Shown: positions 8,202 through 17,152, counted from the stretch's first letter. The stretch is 64,000 bases of DNA from Marivivens niveibacter (GCF_002150005.2 NZ_MSPP01000002.1:124001-188000), one strand, 5' to 3'. The notes: generated by a model from the sequence alone, not told the origin. Program-made: numbers and translations.

Positions 8202-9496
8202 TGGGCTGCGACGCTGAGTTTTTCGGCCTGCAATCCATTCACCACGTCCAGCGCGCTGGATAAGCCATCTTCGTGGAAGCCATTTTTCATCCACGCGCCG
8301 CAGAACCATGTATTTTTACGGCCATTAAACGTAGTGACTTCTTTTTGCGCCTCTAGCGCCCCCAAGTCGTAAACAGGGTGGCGCAGTGTCACCTCGTCCC
8401 AAATCAATTCAGGTCGAATGCTGCGATTTGTATTCAACGTGACAAAGAAATTATCGCGGGTAAGCCAAGGCTGAAGCGAATTCATCCAGTAGGTTAGATC
8501 GATTGGACCATCCAGCCGTCCATTCATCTCTGTGTAGTTCCACGAACTCCAAACCGCGCGGCGCTTTGGCATGACTGTGTCATCAGAATGCAGAACGATT
8601 TTATTGGGCTGATAAGCGACTTTGGATAATGCGCTACGTTCGTAGTCTTCGGCATCTTCGATCATGCGCAAACTGTCATCCGAATGCGTGGCGAAAATCA
8701 CTTCGTCGAATTGTTCCCAATCTGCGTCAGCCGTTTTGACCATAGCCCCAGAGGCGTTACGACGAACCGCATCGATTGGGCTAGAAACACGCAGCGACAC
8801 ATTCGCCTTTTCCAATGCCGATTGCAGACGCGAGACATAAGAAATGGAACCACCTTCGACCGTATACCACTGATGCTGTCCTGTGTGGCTCAGCAGGGCG
8901 TGGTTTTCGAAAAACTGCATCATGGCATATGCTGGGAAATCCATGATTTTTTCCAATGGCGTAGACCAAATCGCACCCGACAGCGGCAAAAGATACCGTT
9001 CACGGAACCAATCCGATGTCCCCAAAGCTGTCAGCATTTCACCGATGGTCATGCTGGTGTTGCGGCGCGACAATTCCAAAGCGTCAGAATTGAATTTGAA
9101 AATATCACGCACCATGCGCAGAAATCTGGGGCTGATCGCGTGCTTTGGCTGCGCAAACAACGACGATAGCGTCCGTAGTCCGTATTCGAACCCGCCGCCA
9201 TTGATCGACGCACCAAAGCTCATATTGGATTTGACCACAGGCACGTCTAATTCATCGAACAGCGCCGTCAGATGGGGGTAGTTCGCGTAGTTGAACACGA
9301 TGAACCCCGTATCCACCGATTGATCACCATTTGGCCCCGCCATCCGCGTACGAGCGTGGCCGCCGATCCGCGGCTCGGCTTCGAACAAGGTGACGTGATC
9401 AGTGCCACTTAACTTGTACGCCGCACCCATGCCGGTGATACCACCGCCAATAACAGCGATTTTCCGGGGTGAGGTGGGCTGAGCTTCGAACGGCAT
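8198..9496 (-). CDS. FAD-dependent oxidoreductase (amine oxidase family)
   Basis: 432 residues. The start at 9496 is preferred because GGAGAAACCGC precedes it and because the operon promoter lies just upstream (9522-9549); an in-frame start at 9538 would fall inside that promoter. The N-terminus has the dinucleotide-binding motif KIAVIGGGITGMGAAYKL, then LFEAEPRIGGHARTR typical of NAD(P)-binding Rossmann/amine-oxidase flavoproteins, and a C-terminal FCGAWMKNGFHEDGL. The enzyme heads an operon divergent from the ECF sigma factor. In Rhodobacter the equivalent neighbourhood belongs to the singlet-oxygen response and has been linked to unusual (furan) fatty acids; the role here is inferred from that context. 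Confidence 0.9.
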   Translation of the reverse strand: MPFEAQPTSPRKIAVIGGGITGMGAAYKLSGTDHVTLFEAEPRIGGHARTRMAGPNGDQSVDTGFIVFNYANYPHLTALFDELDVPVVKSNMSFGASINGGGFEYGLRTLSSLFAQPKHAISPRFLRMVRDIFKFNSDALELSRRNTSMTIGEMLTALGTSDWFRERYLLPLSGAIWSTPLEKIMDFPAYAMMQFFENHALLSHTGQHQWYTVEGGSISYVSRLQSALEKANVSLRVSSPIDAVRRNASGAMVKTADADWEQFDEVIFATHSDDSLRMIEDAEDYERSALSKVAYQPNKIVLHSDDTVMPKRRAVWSSWNYTEMNGRLDGPIDLTYWMNSLQPWLTRDNFFVTLNTNRSIRPELIWDEVTLRHPVYDLGALEAQKEVTTFNGRKNTWFCGAWMKNGFHEDGLSSALDVVNGLQAEKLSVAAQ

Positions 9497-9521
9497 GCGG
9501 TTTCTCCAATATATCGAACAG

Positions 9522-9549
9522 GTTACGCATGAACCCACCCATCGGATTA
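9522..9549 (-). promoter_or_regulatory. Predicted ECF-sigma promoter of the flavin oxidoreductase operon
   Basis: Read leftward: taatcc (9549-9544), a 16-base spacer, then cgtaac (9527-9522). This resembles promoters of ChrR-controlled (ECF11-type) sigma factors. Transcription would begin near 9515, giving a leader of about 20 bases before the ATG at 9496. It is the mirror image of the rightward promoter at 9565. Confidence 0.7.
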
Positions 9550-9564
9550 AACATAGATTATTTT

Positions 9565-9592
9565 TAATCCGTTTCGACTAGCTTTCCGTATC
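9565..9592 (+). promoter_or_regulatory. Predicted autoregulatory promoter of the ECF sigma / chrR pair
   Basis: taatcc (9565-9570), a 16-base spacer and cgtatc (9587-9592): the same elements and spacing as the opposing promoter. The expected start point near 9599 coincides with an in-frame ATG, which leaves open a leaderless start. Autoregulation is usual for sigma factors of this type. Confidence 0.7.
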
Positions 9593-9703
9593 TTTGGTAT
9601 GTTTGTGCAGTCAGAAACCCAGATTCAGGATGGACCTGTCCCCGTTGACCATTATGGTCAGGGGCAGAACCATAACGTACGAACCAAAAGAAAGCCGTCG
9701 CGC

Positions 9704-10255
9704 GTGCCCAATACAGACACATCGCAGCGCATTGCATGGATCGAAGAAATCTTTGCGATCCGTGACAAACAGGACCAAGCGGCCTTCGCACGCCTGTTTG
9801 CGCATTTCGCACCGCGGATCAAAGGTTTCTTGATCCGCAGTGGCGCTGCAGACGACATGGCCGAAGAATGCGCCCAAGAGGTGTTAGCCACCGTCTGGCG
9901 CAAAGCGGCCCTGTTTGATCCATCGCGCGCCAGCGCGGCGACATGGATTTTTACAATCGCGCGGAACCGGCAGATTGACATGATCCGCCGCGCCCGACGC
10001 CCCGAACCCGAAGATTTGCCTTGGGGACCCGATGCCGAACCTGATCAAGAGGACGTCATCGCCCTTAGCCAAGAAACTGAAAAATTGGGCGAAGCCATTG
10101 CAGCCCTACCTGAAAAACAAAGGGAATTGATAGAAAGGGCCTATTTTGGCGATCTAAGCCACTCTGAGATCGCTGAACAAACCGGCCTGCCATTGGGCAC
10201 CATCAAATCCCGTATACGTTTGGCGCTAGATCGCTTGCGCCATTCGATGAGGTGA
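9704..10255 (+). CDS. rpoE: ECF sigma factor, ChrR-associated (ECF11 / RpoE type)
   Basis: About 183 residues from the GTG at 9704, the start that gives the usual family length. An ATG at 9599 would add 35 residues without family resemblance, but it cannot be excluded because it lies at the predicted transcription start. Region 2 is visible (FARLFAHFAPRIKGFLIRSG; EEVLATVWRK-like stretch; WIFTIARNRQIDMIRR) and region 4 (LPEKQRELIERAYFGDLSHSEIAEQTGLPLGTIKSRIRLALDRLR). The chrR start lies at its stop codon, the standard sigma/anti-sigma arrangement. By homology it should switch on the photo-oxidative (singlet oxygen) response. Confidence 0.9.
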   Translation: MPNTDTSQRIAWIEEIFAIRDKQDQAAFARLFAHFAPRIKGFLIRSGAADDMAEECAQEVLATVWRKAALFDPSRASAATWIFTIARNRQIDMIRRARRPEPEDLPWGPDAEPDQEDVIALSQETEKLGEAIAALPEKQRELIERAYFGDLSHSEIAEQTGLPLGTIKSRIRLALDRLRHSMR

Positions 10256-10260
10256 CGATT

Positions 10261-10905
10261 ATGAAAGACATCAAACACCACCTAACCGATCAGCTGCTGA
10301 TGGGTTATGCCGCAGGCACCCTACCCGAAGCGTTCAGCCTTGTGGTCGCGACACATGTATCGTTGTGTGATGAATGCCGCGCCCGGTTGGCCGAATACGA
10401 AGCCGTGGGTGGCGAGATCATGATGGATGCAGGTGCCGCACCGATGGCAGAAGACGCTCTGGCATCGACCATGGCGCTGATTGCGAATGCCAACCCTGCG
10501 CCAAAACAAGAAACCCGCTCTACCGGTATTTTCCCAACACCCTTGCGCGATTACGTGGGTGGTGACAAGGACGCCGTACGCTGGCGTTCGGTTGGTGGGG
10601 GCGTCAAACAGATGATCCTATCGACCGAAGGCGAAGCGACTGTGCGTTTGCTGCACATTCCCGCTGGTTCAGCCGTGCCTGACCACGGCCATAACGGAAC
10701 CGAACTGACGTTGGTTTTGCAGGGCGCGTTTGCCGACCACACCGATCATTTCGGTGTCGGAGATGTCGAAGTTGCAAACGAAGATCTGGATCACACGCCC
10801 GTCGCGGCCGAAGGCGAAGATTGCATTTGTCTGGCAGCCACTGATGCACCGCTGAAATTCAATTCGTTCCTGCCCCGCATCGCGCAGAAATTCGTCAAGA
10901 TTTGA
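10261..10905 (+). CDS. chrR: Zinc-binding anti-sigma factor ChrR
   Basis: 214 residues from the ATG at 10261, preceded by GAGGTGA; a GTG at 10252 is also possible. The N-terminal zinc anti-sigma domain has His6, His32, Cys36 and Cys39 (HVSLCDEC). The C-terminal cupin domain has HGHNGTE (His142, His144, Glu148) and His178. From memory of R. sphaeroides ChrR, these ligands match with a constant one-residue shift after His6, so both metal sites look functional. It should hold the upstream sigma factor inactive until singlet oxygen or organic peroxide triggers release. Its 3' end overlaps the convergent rmuC gene by 11 bases. Confidence 0.94.
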   Translation: MKDIKHHLTDQLLMGYAAGTLPEAFSLVVATHVSLCDECRARLAEYEAVGGEIMMDAGAAPMAEDALASTMALIANANPAPKQETRSTGIFPTPLRDYVGGDKDAVRWRSVGGGVKQMILSTEGEATVRLLHIPAGSAVPDHGHNGTELTLVLQGAFADHTDHFGVGDVEVANEDLDHTPVAAEGEDCICLAATDAPLKFNSFLPRIAQKFVKI

Positions 10906-12037
10906 TCGGCAGCGCCGGCTCAGCGTCAGGCGCGAGCTCTTCGAAATCAAAGTTATCCAGACGGCGGGCCCGACGGCCCGCTTTGTCTGCACTGATTTTG
11001 ATTTCGGACAGGTCCTTGGCCGCCTGATTGAAATGCCGATCTAGATTTTCGACACGTGTGCCCAGACGGTCCACATCCGAATATAGCAGCGACAATTCTT
11101 TGCGGATCGCCCCCGCCTGCTCGCGCATACGCGCATCTTTCAGGATCGCGCGCATGGTGTTTAGCGTCGCCATACACGTCGTCGGTGATACGATCCAAAC
11201 GCGAGCATTGAACCCTTCGCGGACAAGTTCCCCAAAATTCGCATGCAGCTCGGCATAGACCGCCTCGGACGGCAGGAACATCAACGCGCCATCGGCGGTT
11301 TCGCCTTCGATGATGTATTTTTCCGCAATCGCGCGGATATGCGTCCGTACGGCGATGCGCATCATGCGGGCGGCATCGTTGACTTCGGCATCGGTCGTCG
11401 CGCGGCGCAGCGCCTCGTATGCCTCTAATGGGAATTTGCTGTCGATGACGATCGGGCCCGGCGGGTTGGGCAGATGGATCAAACAATCGGCCCTTTTCCC
11501 GTTACTTAGAGTCTGTTGCAGCGTGTAACTGTCCGACGGCAGCGCCTTGCTAACAATGTCATGCAGCTGGATTTCCCCGAACGCACCGCGTGTCTGTTTG
11601 TTCGACAAAATGTCCTGAAGGCTCAGCACATCGCCCGACAGTTTGGTGATGTTATCCTGCGCCTTATCGATGGTTTTCAGGCGCTGTTGCAATTCACCCA
11701 AGGATGCGGCGGTAACCTTCGCACTTTGTGTCAGGTTGCGGTTGGTCATTTCGGTGACCTGCTGCAGGCGCGCCTCCATCAATTTCAGCAGATGCGCCTG
11801 CGATTGGGCCTGCGCCTCGGATACCGATGTCAGGCCGCCGTATAGCTGCTGCTGACCGTCCGACAACATTTGTACGCGCTGCGTGACCCCGCCCAACTGC
11901 GACGCCACGATTTGCGCCATATGGGCCGACTGCCCCGCGCGGCGCACGACCATCACCAGCAGGATCAAAACCAGCGCACCCAACGCCAGCCCGACGACAG
12001 CCAACAACGCCAGAGGATCAGACAGGTCCAGCGTCAT
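10895..12037 (-). CDS. rmuC: DNA recombination protein RmuC
   Basis: 380 residues. A membrane helix (about residues 8-32) is followed by a long coiled coil (about 40-135, rich in Gln and Leu) and the RmuC nuclease-like core (GAFGEIQLHDIVSKALP ... CLIHLPNPPGPIVIDSKFPLEAYEAL ... FLPSEAVYAELHANF). The family limits DNA inversions and rearrangements; its biochemistry is poorly known. Its ATG shares one base with the mutL stop, so the two DNA-maintenance genes are translated from one message. Confidence 0.9.
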   Translation of the reverse strand: MTLDLSDPLALLAVVGLALGALVLILLVMVVRRAGQSAHMAQIVASQLGGVTQRVQMLSDGQQQLYGGLTSVSEAQAQSQAHLLKLMEARLQQVTEMTNRNLTQSAKVTAASLGELQQRLKTIDKAQDNITKLSGDVLSLQDILSNKQTRGAFGEIQLHDIVSKALPSDSYTLQQTLSNGKRADCLIHLPNPPGPIVIDSKFPLEAYEALRRATTDAEVNDAARMMRIAVRTHIRAIAEKYIIEGETADGALMFLPSEAVYAELHANFGELVREGFNARVWIVSPTTCMATLNTMRAILKDARMREQAGAIRKELSLLYSDVDRLGTRVENLDRHFNQAAKDLSEIKISADKAGRRARRLDNFDFEELAPDAEPALPIKS

Positions 12038-13887
12038 CAGCTACGCCCGAACAGACGTTCAATATCCTGCAACCGCAGTTCGACATAGGTCGGGCGACCG
12101 TGGTTACATTGGCCGGAATGGGGCGTTGCCTCCATTTCGCGCAGCAGGGCATTCATTTCTTCGGCCCGCATACGGCGCCCTGTGCGGATCGACCCGTGAC
12201 AAGCGACGCGGGACAGGATCGCCTCGATCCGCGATTTCACCGTGTGGCTGTCGCCCAGATCGGCCAGTTCGTCCAGGATATCCATCATCATATCCTTGGC
12301 GTTCACCTCACCCAAGATCGCAGGGGTTTCGCGGACACAGATCGCGCCGCCACCAAAGGGTTCGATGGTCAGGCCTAGCTGAGACAAATCATCCGCGATT
12401 TCCATCAGACGCGCCGCATCGCCCGACGACATTTCGATGATTTCAGGGATCAGCAACGCCTGCGCCGCGACCCCGTTGTCCGCCATCTGTTTTTTCAGCT
12501 TTTCATAAACCAGACGTTCGTGCGCGGCATGACCATCGACGATCACCAAACCCGTTTCGGTCTGCGCGATGATATAGTTTTCATGCACCTGCGCCCGCGC
12601 CGCCCCTAAAGGCAGCGATTCCGCTGGTTTAGACTTTGTTTCTGTCACCTCCTCGAACCGAGCCGAAGGCGCAGACATTTCGGCAAACCCCATCGAAGGC
12701 TGCGGCGTTGGGGCCTGCATCTGATAGGTCATGGATTTCGCGCCCATCGACGGGCGGTCCATCTGATAGATCGGCGCGGCAGGGCGTTGTTCGGGACGGA
12801 ACGCGCCCAAGGTATCCGACGCCACAGTCGTCGATGCGCGGTGCCCCGCATTCGCCAATGCATGACGCAGGCCCGATACGATCAGGCCGCGCACGATGCC
12901 AGGTTCGCGGAAACGGACCTCGGATTTGGCGGGGTGAACGTTCACGTCAACAAGGTTGGGATCACAATCGATGAACAGCGCCGCAGCGGGGTGGCGGTCA
13001 CGCGATAGGAAATCCATATAGGCCCCACGCAGCGCGCCGATCAGCAGTTTATCCCGCACAGGACGGCCATTCACGAACAGAAACTGCGCCACGGCAGAGC
13101 CGCGCGAATACGTCGGCAGCGCCGCATAACCCGTCAGGTGAAACCCGTCGCGTTCGGCATCAATCGGCAGAGCGTTATCGGCAAATTCACGGCCCAGAAT
13201 GGTCGCGAGACGCCCATTTAGCGCATCAAACATTTCGCCCTGTTCGGCATTGGCGCTGAAAATTTCGCGGCGGTTGCCGTTGGACGCATCAAACAGTGCA
13301 AAGCTGACATAGGGTTCGGCCATCGCCAGACGTTTAATCACGTCCGTGATTGCCTGCATTTCGGCACGGTCGGTGCGCAGAAATTTCAAACGCGCAGGGG
13401 TCGCGAAAAACAGATCGCGCAGTTCGACAACCGTCCCCGCAGACAGCGCGGCAGGTTTCACAGGTTCGATCTTACCGCCCGACACGCGGATCTCTGCAGC
13501 ATCGCTGCCTGCGCGGCGCGACGTGATCGTCAGGCGGCCCACAGCACCCAATGACGGTAACGCTTCGCCACGAAAGCCGAACGAATGAATATCCAGCAGG
13601 TCAGACCCGTCGATTTTCGACGTGGCGTGACGCGACAATGCCAGCGGCAATTCATCAGCCGCAATGCCCCAGCCGTCATCCGTCACGCGGATCAACGTCT
13701 TGCCACCATCAGCCACAACGATTTCGATACGGGTCGCGCCAGCGTCGATCGAATTCTCAACCAGCTCTTTCACGGCAGAGGCAGGACGTTCGACCACCTC
13801 GCCCGCTGCGATGCGGTTAATCGCTGCTTCGTCCAATTGGCGAATAACAGGTCGATTTTCGGGTATGTTGGGGTTCGTCAGGGCCAT
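12037..13887 (-). CDS. mutL: DNA mismatch repair protein MutL
   Basis: 616 residues. The N-terminal GHKL ATPase shows IAAGEVVERPASAVKELVENSIDAGA, DDGWGI and HATSKI ... SFGFRGEAL. A variable linker of about 100 residues (roughly 340-430) leads to the C-terminal dimerisation domain. That domain has DGHAAHERLVYE (the DQHA(X)2E(X)4E metal motif with Gln changed to Gly), CHGSIRTGR and CNHGRPTYVEL, which suggests a latent nicking endonuclease as in most bacteria without MutH. It couples MutS mismatch recognition to strand removal. Confidence 0.95.
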   Translation of the reverse strand: MALTNPNIPENRPVIRQLDEAAINRIAAGEVVERPASAVKELVENSIDAGATRIEIVVADGGKTLIRVTDDGWGIAADELPLALSRHATSKIDGSDLLDIHSFGFRGEALPSLGAVGRLTITSRRAGSDAAEIRVSGGKIEPVKPAALSAGTVVELRDLFFATPARLKFLRTDRAEMQAITDVIKRLAMAEPYVSFALFDASNGNRREIFSANAEQGEMFDALNGRLATILGREFADNALPIDAERDGFHLTGYAALPTYSRGSAVAQFLFVNGRPVRDKLLIGALRGAYMDFLSRDRHPAAALFIDCDPNLVDVNVHPAKSEVRFREPGIVRGLIVSGLRHALANAGHRASTTVASDTLGAFRPEQRPAAPIYQMDRPSMGAKSMTYQMQAPTPQPSMGFAEMSAPSARFEEVTETKSKPAESLPLGAARAQVHENYIIAQTETGLVIVDGHAAHERLVYEKLKKQMADNGVAAQALLIPEIIEMSSGDAARLMEIADDLSQLGLTIEPFGGGAICVRETPAILGEVNAKDMMMDILDELADLGDSHTVKSRIEAILSRVACHGSIRTGRRMRAEEMNALLREMEATPHSGQCNHGRPTYVELRLQDIERLFGRS

Positions 13888-13941
13888 GCCACAAGGGATA
13901 GCACGGCCCCGCGCGATTCTAACAGGGGTATTTCGTGAACA

Positions 13942-15252
13942 TTATTCCGAAGTTTCCAGCCCTTCAGGCTGGCCAACCACCACGAAATGCAGCGCATCTG
14001 GGTCCAGAATTTCACGTGCCACGCGGTTCACATCGTCCAAAGTGACCGCATTGATGTAATCGTTGCGGTTCAGGATATATTCGACGGGCAGACCTTCGAC
14101 TTGCATGCCGACCATGATGTCGGCAATCGCCTGATTGCTGTCAAACCGCAGTGGGTATTCACCAGTTAGGTAGGTTTTTGCGGCGTCCAATTCCTCTTGG
14201 CTGACACCTACAGTCGCAACGCGCGCCCATTGATCGGTCACGACGTCAATGGTTTCGGCCATAACCTCGTTCGCCGACGCAACAGATCCCAACCACATTT
14301 CTGCATGGTCTTTGGGCACTAGGTAACTGCCGATGCCATAGGTCAGGCCACGTTTTTCGCGGACTTCCTCCATCAGAATGGACTGCGGACCGTTGCCGCC
14401 CAGAATGGTATTCAGGATAAAAGCGGCAAAGAAATCTTCGTCGTCCCGTTTGATTCCCGCCTGCCCGAACAGGGCCACGGATTGCGGTGTGTCATACGGG
14501 ATCACCGTCACACCGCCGGGCAGACCAAATTCAACGCGGTCTGGCAATGCTGGGCCATCTGCGGACAAACCCGCGACCAGACTGTCGATCATAGGCCCGA
14601 CCTCGTCCGGCGTGATGTCGCCCACAACGGACACGGACAGACGCGACAGTGCGAATGCATTTTGATGGGCTTCGAACAGGTCCTCTTGGGTCAGGGCATT
14701 GACGGATTCGATCGTGCCGTCGCTGTTGGACCCGTAGGGGTGATCGCCAAAGGCAGCGGCATAAAACGCGTTGCCTGCGATGCGGTTCGGGTTCTTTTCA
14801 TCCGACGCGATATTGGTCAGGACCTGCGCGCGCACGCGATCGATCGCATCCTGATCGAACCGCGGGTCGTTGAGCGCCTGCGCCAGCAGCGCGACAGCCT
14901 GATCACTGTTTTCGGTCAGGAATTTAGCGGACACGGATACACTATCATCATAAGCGCTAAACCCAAATGATGCAGCAAGCGACTCGCGTTCGCGTTGGAA
15001 CGTTCGCGCGTCCATATCGCCTGATCCTTCTTCGATCAGGGCCATCATCAGGTTCGTCGCGCCGCGTTTGCCATCGACATCTAACGACGTGCCGCCCTCG
15101 AACAGCATTTCAACGGCGACGAAGGGGATCGAATGTTCCTCGACCAACCAAACGTCGATACCGGCGTCGGTGGTCAGTTGCTGGATTTCAACCTCGGCCT
15201 GCGCGGAGGCGGCCGTCAGGATGAATCCGATTGCGGTCAGAATGCGTTTCAT
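13942..15252 (-). CDS. M16 family peptidase-like subunit lacking the zinc motif
   Basis: 436 residues from the ATG at 15252 (ATGA overlap with the upstream partner). An N-terminal signal peptide (KRILTAIGFILTAASAQA) indicates periplasmic location. The fold is M16B, but the position of HxxEH reads GATNLMMALIEEG, so no zinc can bind; the C-terminal half keeps the substrate-side VREKRGLTYGIGSYL. It is therefore probably the non-catalytic half of a heterodimer with the product of the preceding gene, as in other bacterial M16B pairs. Confidence 0.9.
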   Translation of the reverse strand: MKRILTAIGFILTAASAQAEVEIQQLTTDAGIDVWLVEEHSIPFVAVEMLFEGGTSLDVDGKRGATNLMMALIEEGSGDMDARTFQRERESLAASFGFSAYDDSVSVSAKFLTENSDQAVALLAQALNDPRFDQDAIDRVRAQVLTNIASDEKNPNRIAGNAFYAAAFGDHPYGSNSDGTIESVNALTQEDLFEAHQNAFALSRLSVSVVGDITPDEVGPMIDSLVAGLSADGPALPDRVEFGLPGGVTVIPYDTPQSVALFGQAGIKRDDEDFFAAFILNTILGGNGPQSILMEEVREKRGLTYGIGSYLVPKDHAEMWLGSVASANEVMAETIDVVTDQWARVATVGVSQEELDAAKTYLTGEYPLRFDSNQAIADIMVGMQVEGLPVEYILNRNDYINAVTLDDVNRVAREILDPDALHFVVVGQPEGLETSE

Positions 15253-16577
15253 TGTGCTGCCTCCTGCGATGCGGCGACCCACATGGTGACGGATTTACGA
15301 TCGTCCAGAACCAGTTCGGCGGCGGCCTTGATATCTTCTGCTGTGACGTTTTCCAAAATGGTCGGCCAATCCTGCACGTCCTGCACAGTCAGCCCTTGGG
15401 ACAGGGCCGCGCCATAGCGGTTTGCCAGCCCGTCGACGTTGTCGCGCGCATAGATTTCGGATGCACGCAGCTGCGTGCGGATCGCGTCAATCCGTTCGGG
15501 ATCAATGTCATTGGCCAGAAAATCGGTCAGAACCTGATCCATCGCGGCCTCGGCATCAGACAGGGAAACATCTGCGGCGGGGGCAACGCTGATGCTGAAA
15601 GTGGTGTCATCCAGCGACATGCCAGAATAGCCCGCGCCTGTGTAAATTGCCGTATTCGTATCGAATTGCAGCGCGATCCCTAAATCAGACGAAAACGGCG
15701 ATCCGCCCAGCAGTTCGGCCAGATACACCAGCGCCGCAGCGGTTTCCTGTGCTCCGCTGTCACGTTCTGGGGCCAGATAACTGCGCACCAGATAGGGCTG
15801 AGACACGCGTTCGTCGATATAAGTCAGACGGCGCGCGGCGGTTTGGGGCGGTTCCTGCGAACGGATGCGTTCAGGCAAGTTTTCTTCGGCAGGGATCACG
15901 CCATAATATTCATCGGCAAGTGCGCGGACCTGTGCGGGATCCACATCGCCCGCAACGACCAGAATGGCGTTATTGGGGCTGTAATACAGATCATAGAACG
16001 ACAGCGCGTCGTCCATATCCAGCGCCTCCATTTCATGGCGCCAGCCGATGATCGGAACTCCGTAACGGTGGTTCATGTACTGCACCGAGCGCAGTTGTTC
16101 GCGCGCCAAAGCGGACGGAGAGTTATCGACGCGCATATTGCGCTCTTCCAAAATCACCTGACGTTCGGTTTCGATATCGCCGGGGGTCAGGATCAGATTG
16201 TTCATCCTGTCCGCCTCCATCTGCATCATCAGGGGCAGACGGTCCGCAGCGACACGTTGGAAATAGGCGGTGTAATCGTAACTGGTGAACGCGTTGTCGG
16301 ACCCGCCGTTCGCCGCCACGGTATCGGACAATTCACCCGATTCCATGTTCTCGGTCGCTTTAAACAAAAGGTGTTCCAGAAAATGCGCAACGCCCGACTC
16401 GCCCACAGGTTCATCAGCAGACCCGCTGCGATACCAGACCATATGGGTGACAACGGGGGCGCGGTGATCTTCGATCACGACGACATCCATGCCGTTGTCC
16501 AATGTGTATGTCGTAACATCCTGAGCCAGCGCAGGCGCCGCCCAGAGTGACAAAGCAATCGCAAATTTGCGGAACAT
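15249..16577 (-). CDS. M16 family zinc metallopeptidase, catalytic subunit
   Basis: 442 residues with a cleavable signal peptide (MFRKFAIALSLWAAPALAQ). The inverted zinc motif is intact: HFLEH (His65, Glu68, His69), with a downstream ETERQVILEERNM supplying the third ligand. It belongs to the pitrilysin/processing-peptidase-like M16B family and should degrade or process peptides in the periplasm together with the zinc-less partner encoded next. The length is normal for single-module M16B enzymes. Confidence 0.92.
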   Translation of the reverse strand: MFRKFAIALSLWAAPALAQDVTTYTLDNGMDVVVIEDHRAPVVTHMVWYRSGSADEPVGESGVAHFLEHLLFKATENMESGELSDTVAANGGSDNAFTSYDYTAYFQRVAADRLPLMMQMEADRMNNLILTPGDIETERQVILEERNMRVDNSPSALAREQLRSVQYMNHRYGVPIIGWRHEMEALDMDDALSFYDLYYSPNNAILVVAGDVDPAQVRALADEYYGVIPAEENLPERIRSQEPPQTAARRLTYIDERVSQPYLVRSYLAPERDSGAQETAAALVYLAELLGGSPFSSDLGIALQFDTNTAIYTGAGYSGMSLDDTTFSISVAPAADVSLSDAEAAMDQVLTDFLANDIDPERIDAIRTQLRASEIYARDNVDGLANRYGAALSQGLTVQDVQDWPTILENVTAEDIKAAAELVLDDRKSVTMWVAASQEAAQ

Positions 16578-16654
16578 TCGGTCCTCCGGTTATCTGAGCA
16601 AGACTTTACCCCAAGTCACGCCAACGACAACCGTAGGAAACGCAGATGTTACCG

Positions 16655-17152
16655 TTAGTTAGCAGGAGGCGCCGAAGGGACCGCCACACCTACCGAACGG
16701 AACCGTTCCAATTCGGCATAGGCATCCAATGCCTGCCCGCGGTAGGCTGCGAAATAACGATCATTGCGGAAAATGCGGAACCACGACAGGCCAGTTTTGC
16801 GTCGGCGGAAATCCGCGTCAGCCTCGGCCAATTCGGCACGCACCTCGGGATCATAGCCATAGCGCGACACTTCGGCCATCAGGGCCGCATCACCAGTTAC
16901 GCCCGCGCCATATGTCCCACCCAGCGCTGCGATCGCATCAACCAATGGCGTTGCATCAGCACGGTTCACACCGCCTGGTGTCGGCGCAGGCAGAAACGCC
17001 ATAGAATCCGGTATTTCCAGTGTTTTCGAAGGGCTGACCCGAAACTCATCGGGGGAATCCCCCAATGCGCGCGAATTATGCAAGGTGCGTTCACCACCCG
17101 AGCAAGCCACCAAAGCCAGCACCGCAGGCAGAGCAATGAAAAATCCGCGCAT
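16655..17152 (-). CDS. DUF3035 lipoprotein (possible BamF)
   Basis: 165 residues with a lipoprotein signal ending at the lipobox LVAC, so it should be acylated and attached to a membrane facing the periplasm. The remainder matches the alphaproteobacterial DUF3035 family (SPDEFRVSPSKTLEIPDSMAFLPAPTPGG; C-terminal WFRIFRNDRYFAAYRGQALDAYAELERFR). Some members are annotated as BamF, an accessory of the outer-membrane beta-barrel assembly machine; I treat that as possible. lspA, needed to mature lipoproteins, is directly upstream in the same orientation. Confidence 0.82.
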   Translation of the reverse strand: MRGFFIALPAVLALVACSGGERTLHNSRALGDSPDEFRVSPSKTLEIPDSMAFLPAPTPGGVNRADATPLVDAIAALGGTYGAGVTGDAALMAEVSRYGYDPEVRAELAEADADFRRRKTGLSWFRIFRNDRYFAAYRGQALDAYAELERFRSVGVAVPSAPPAN

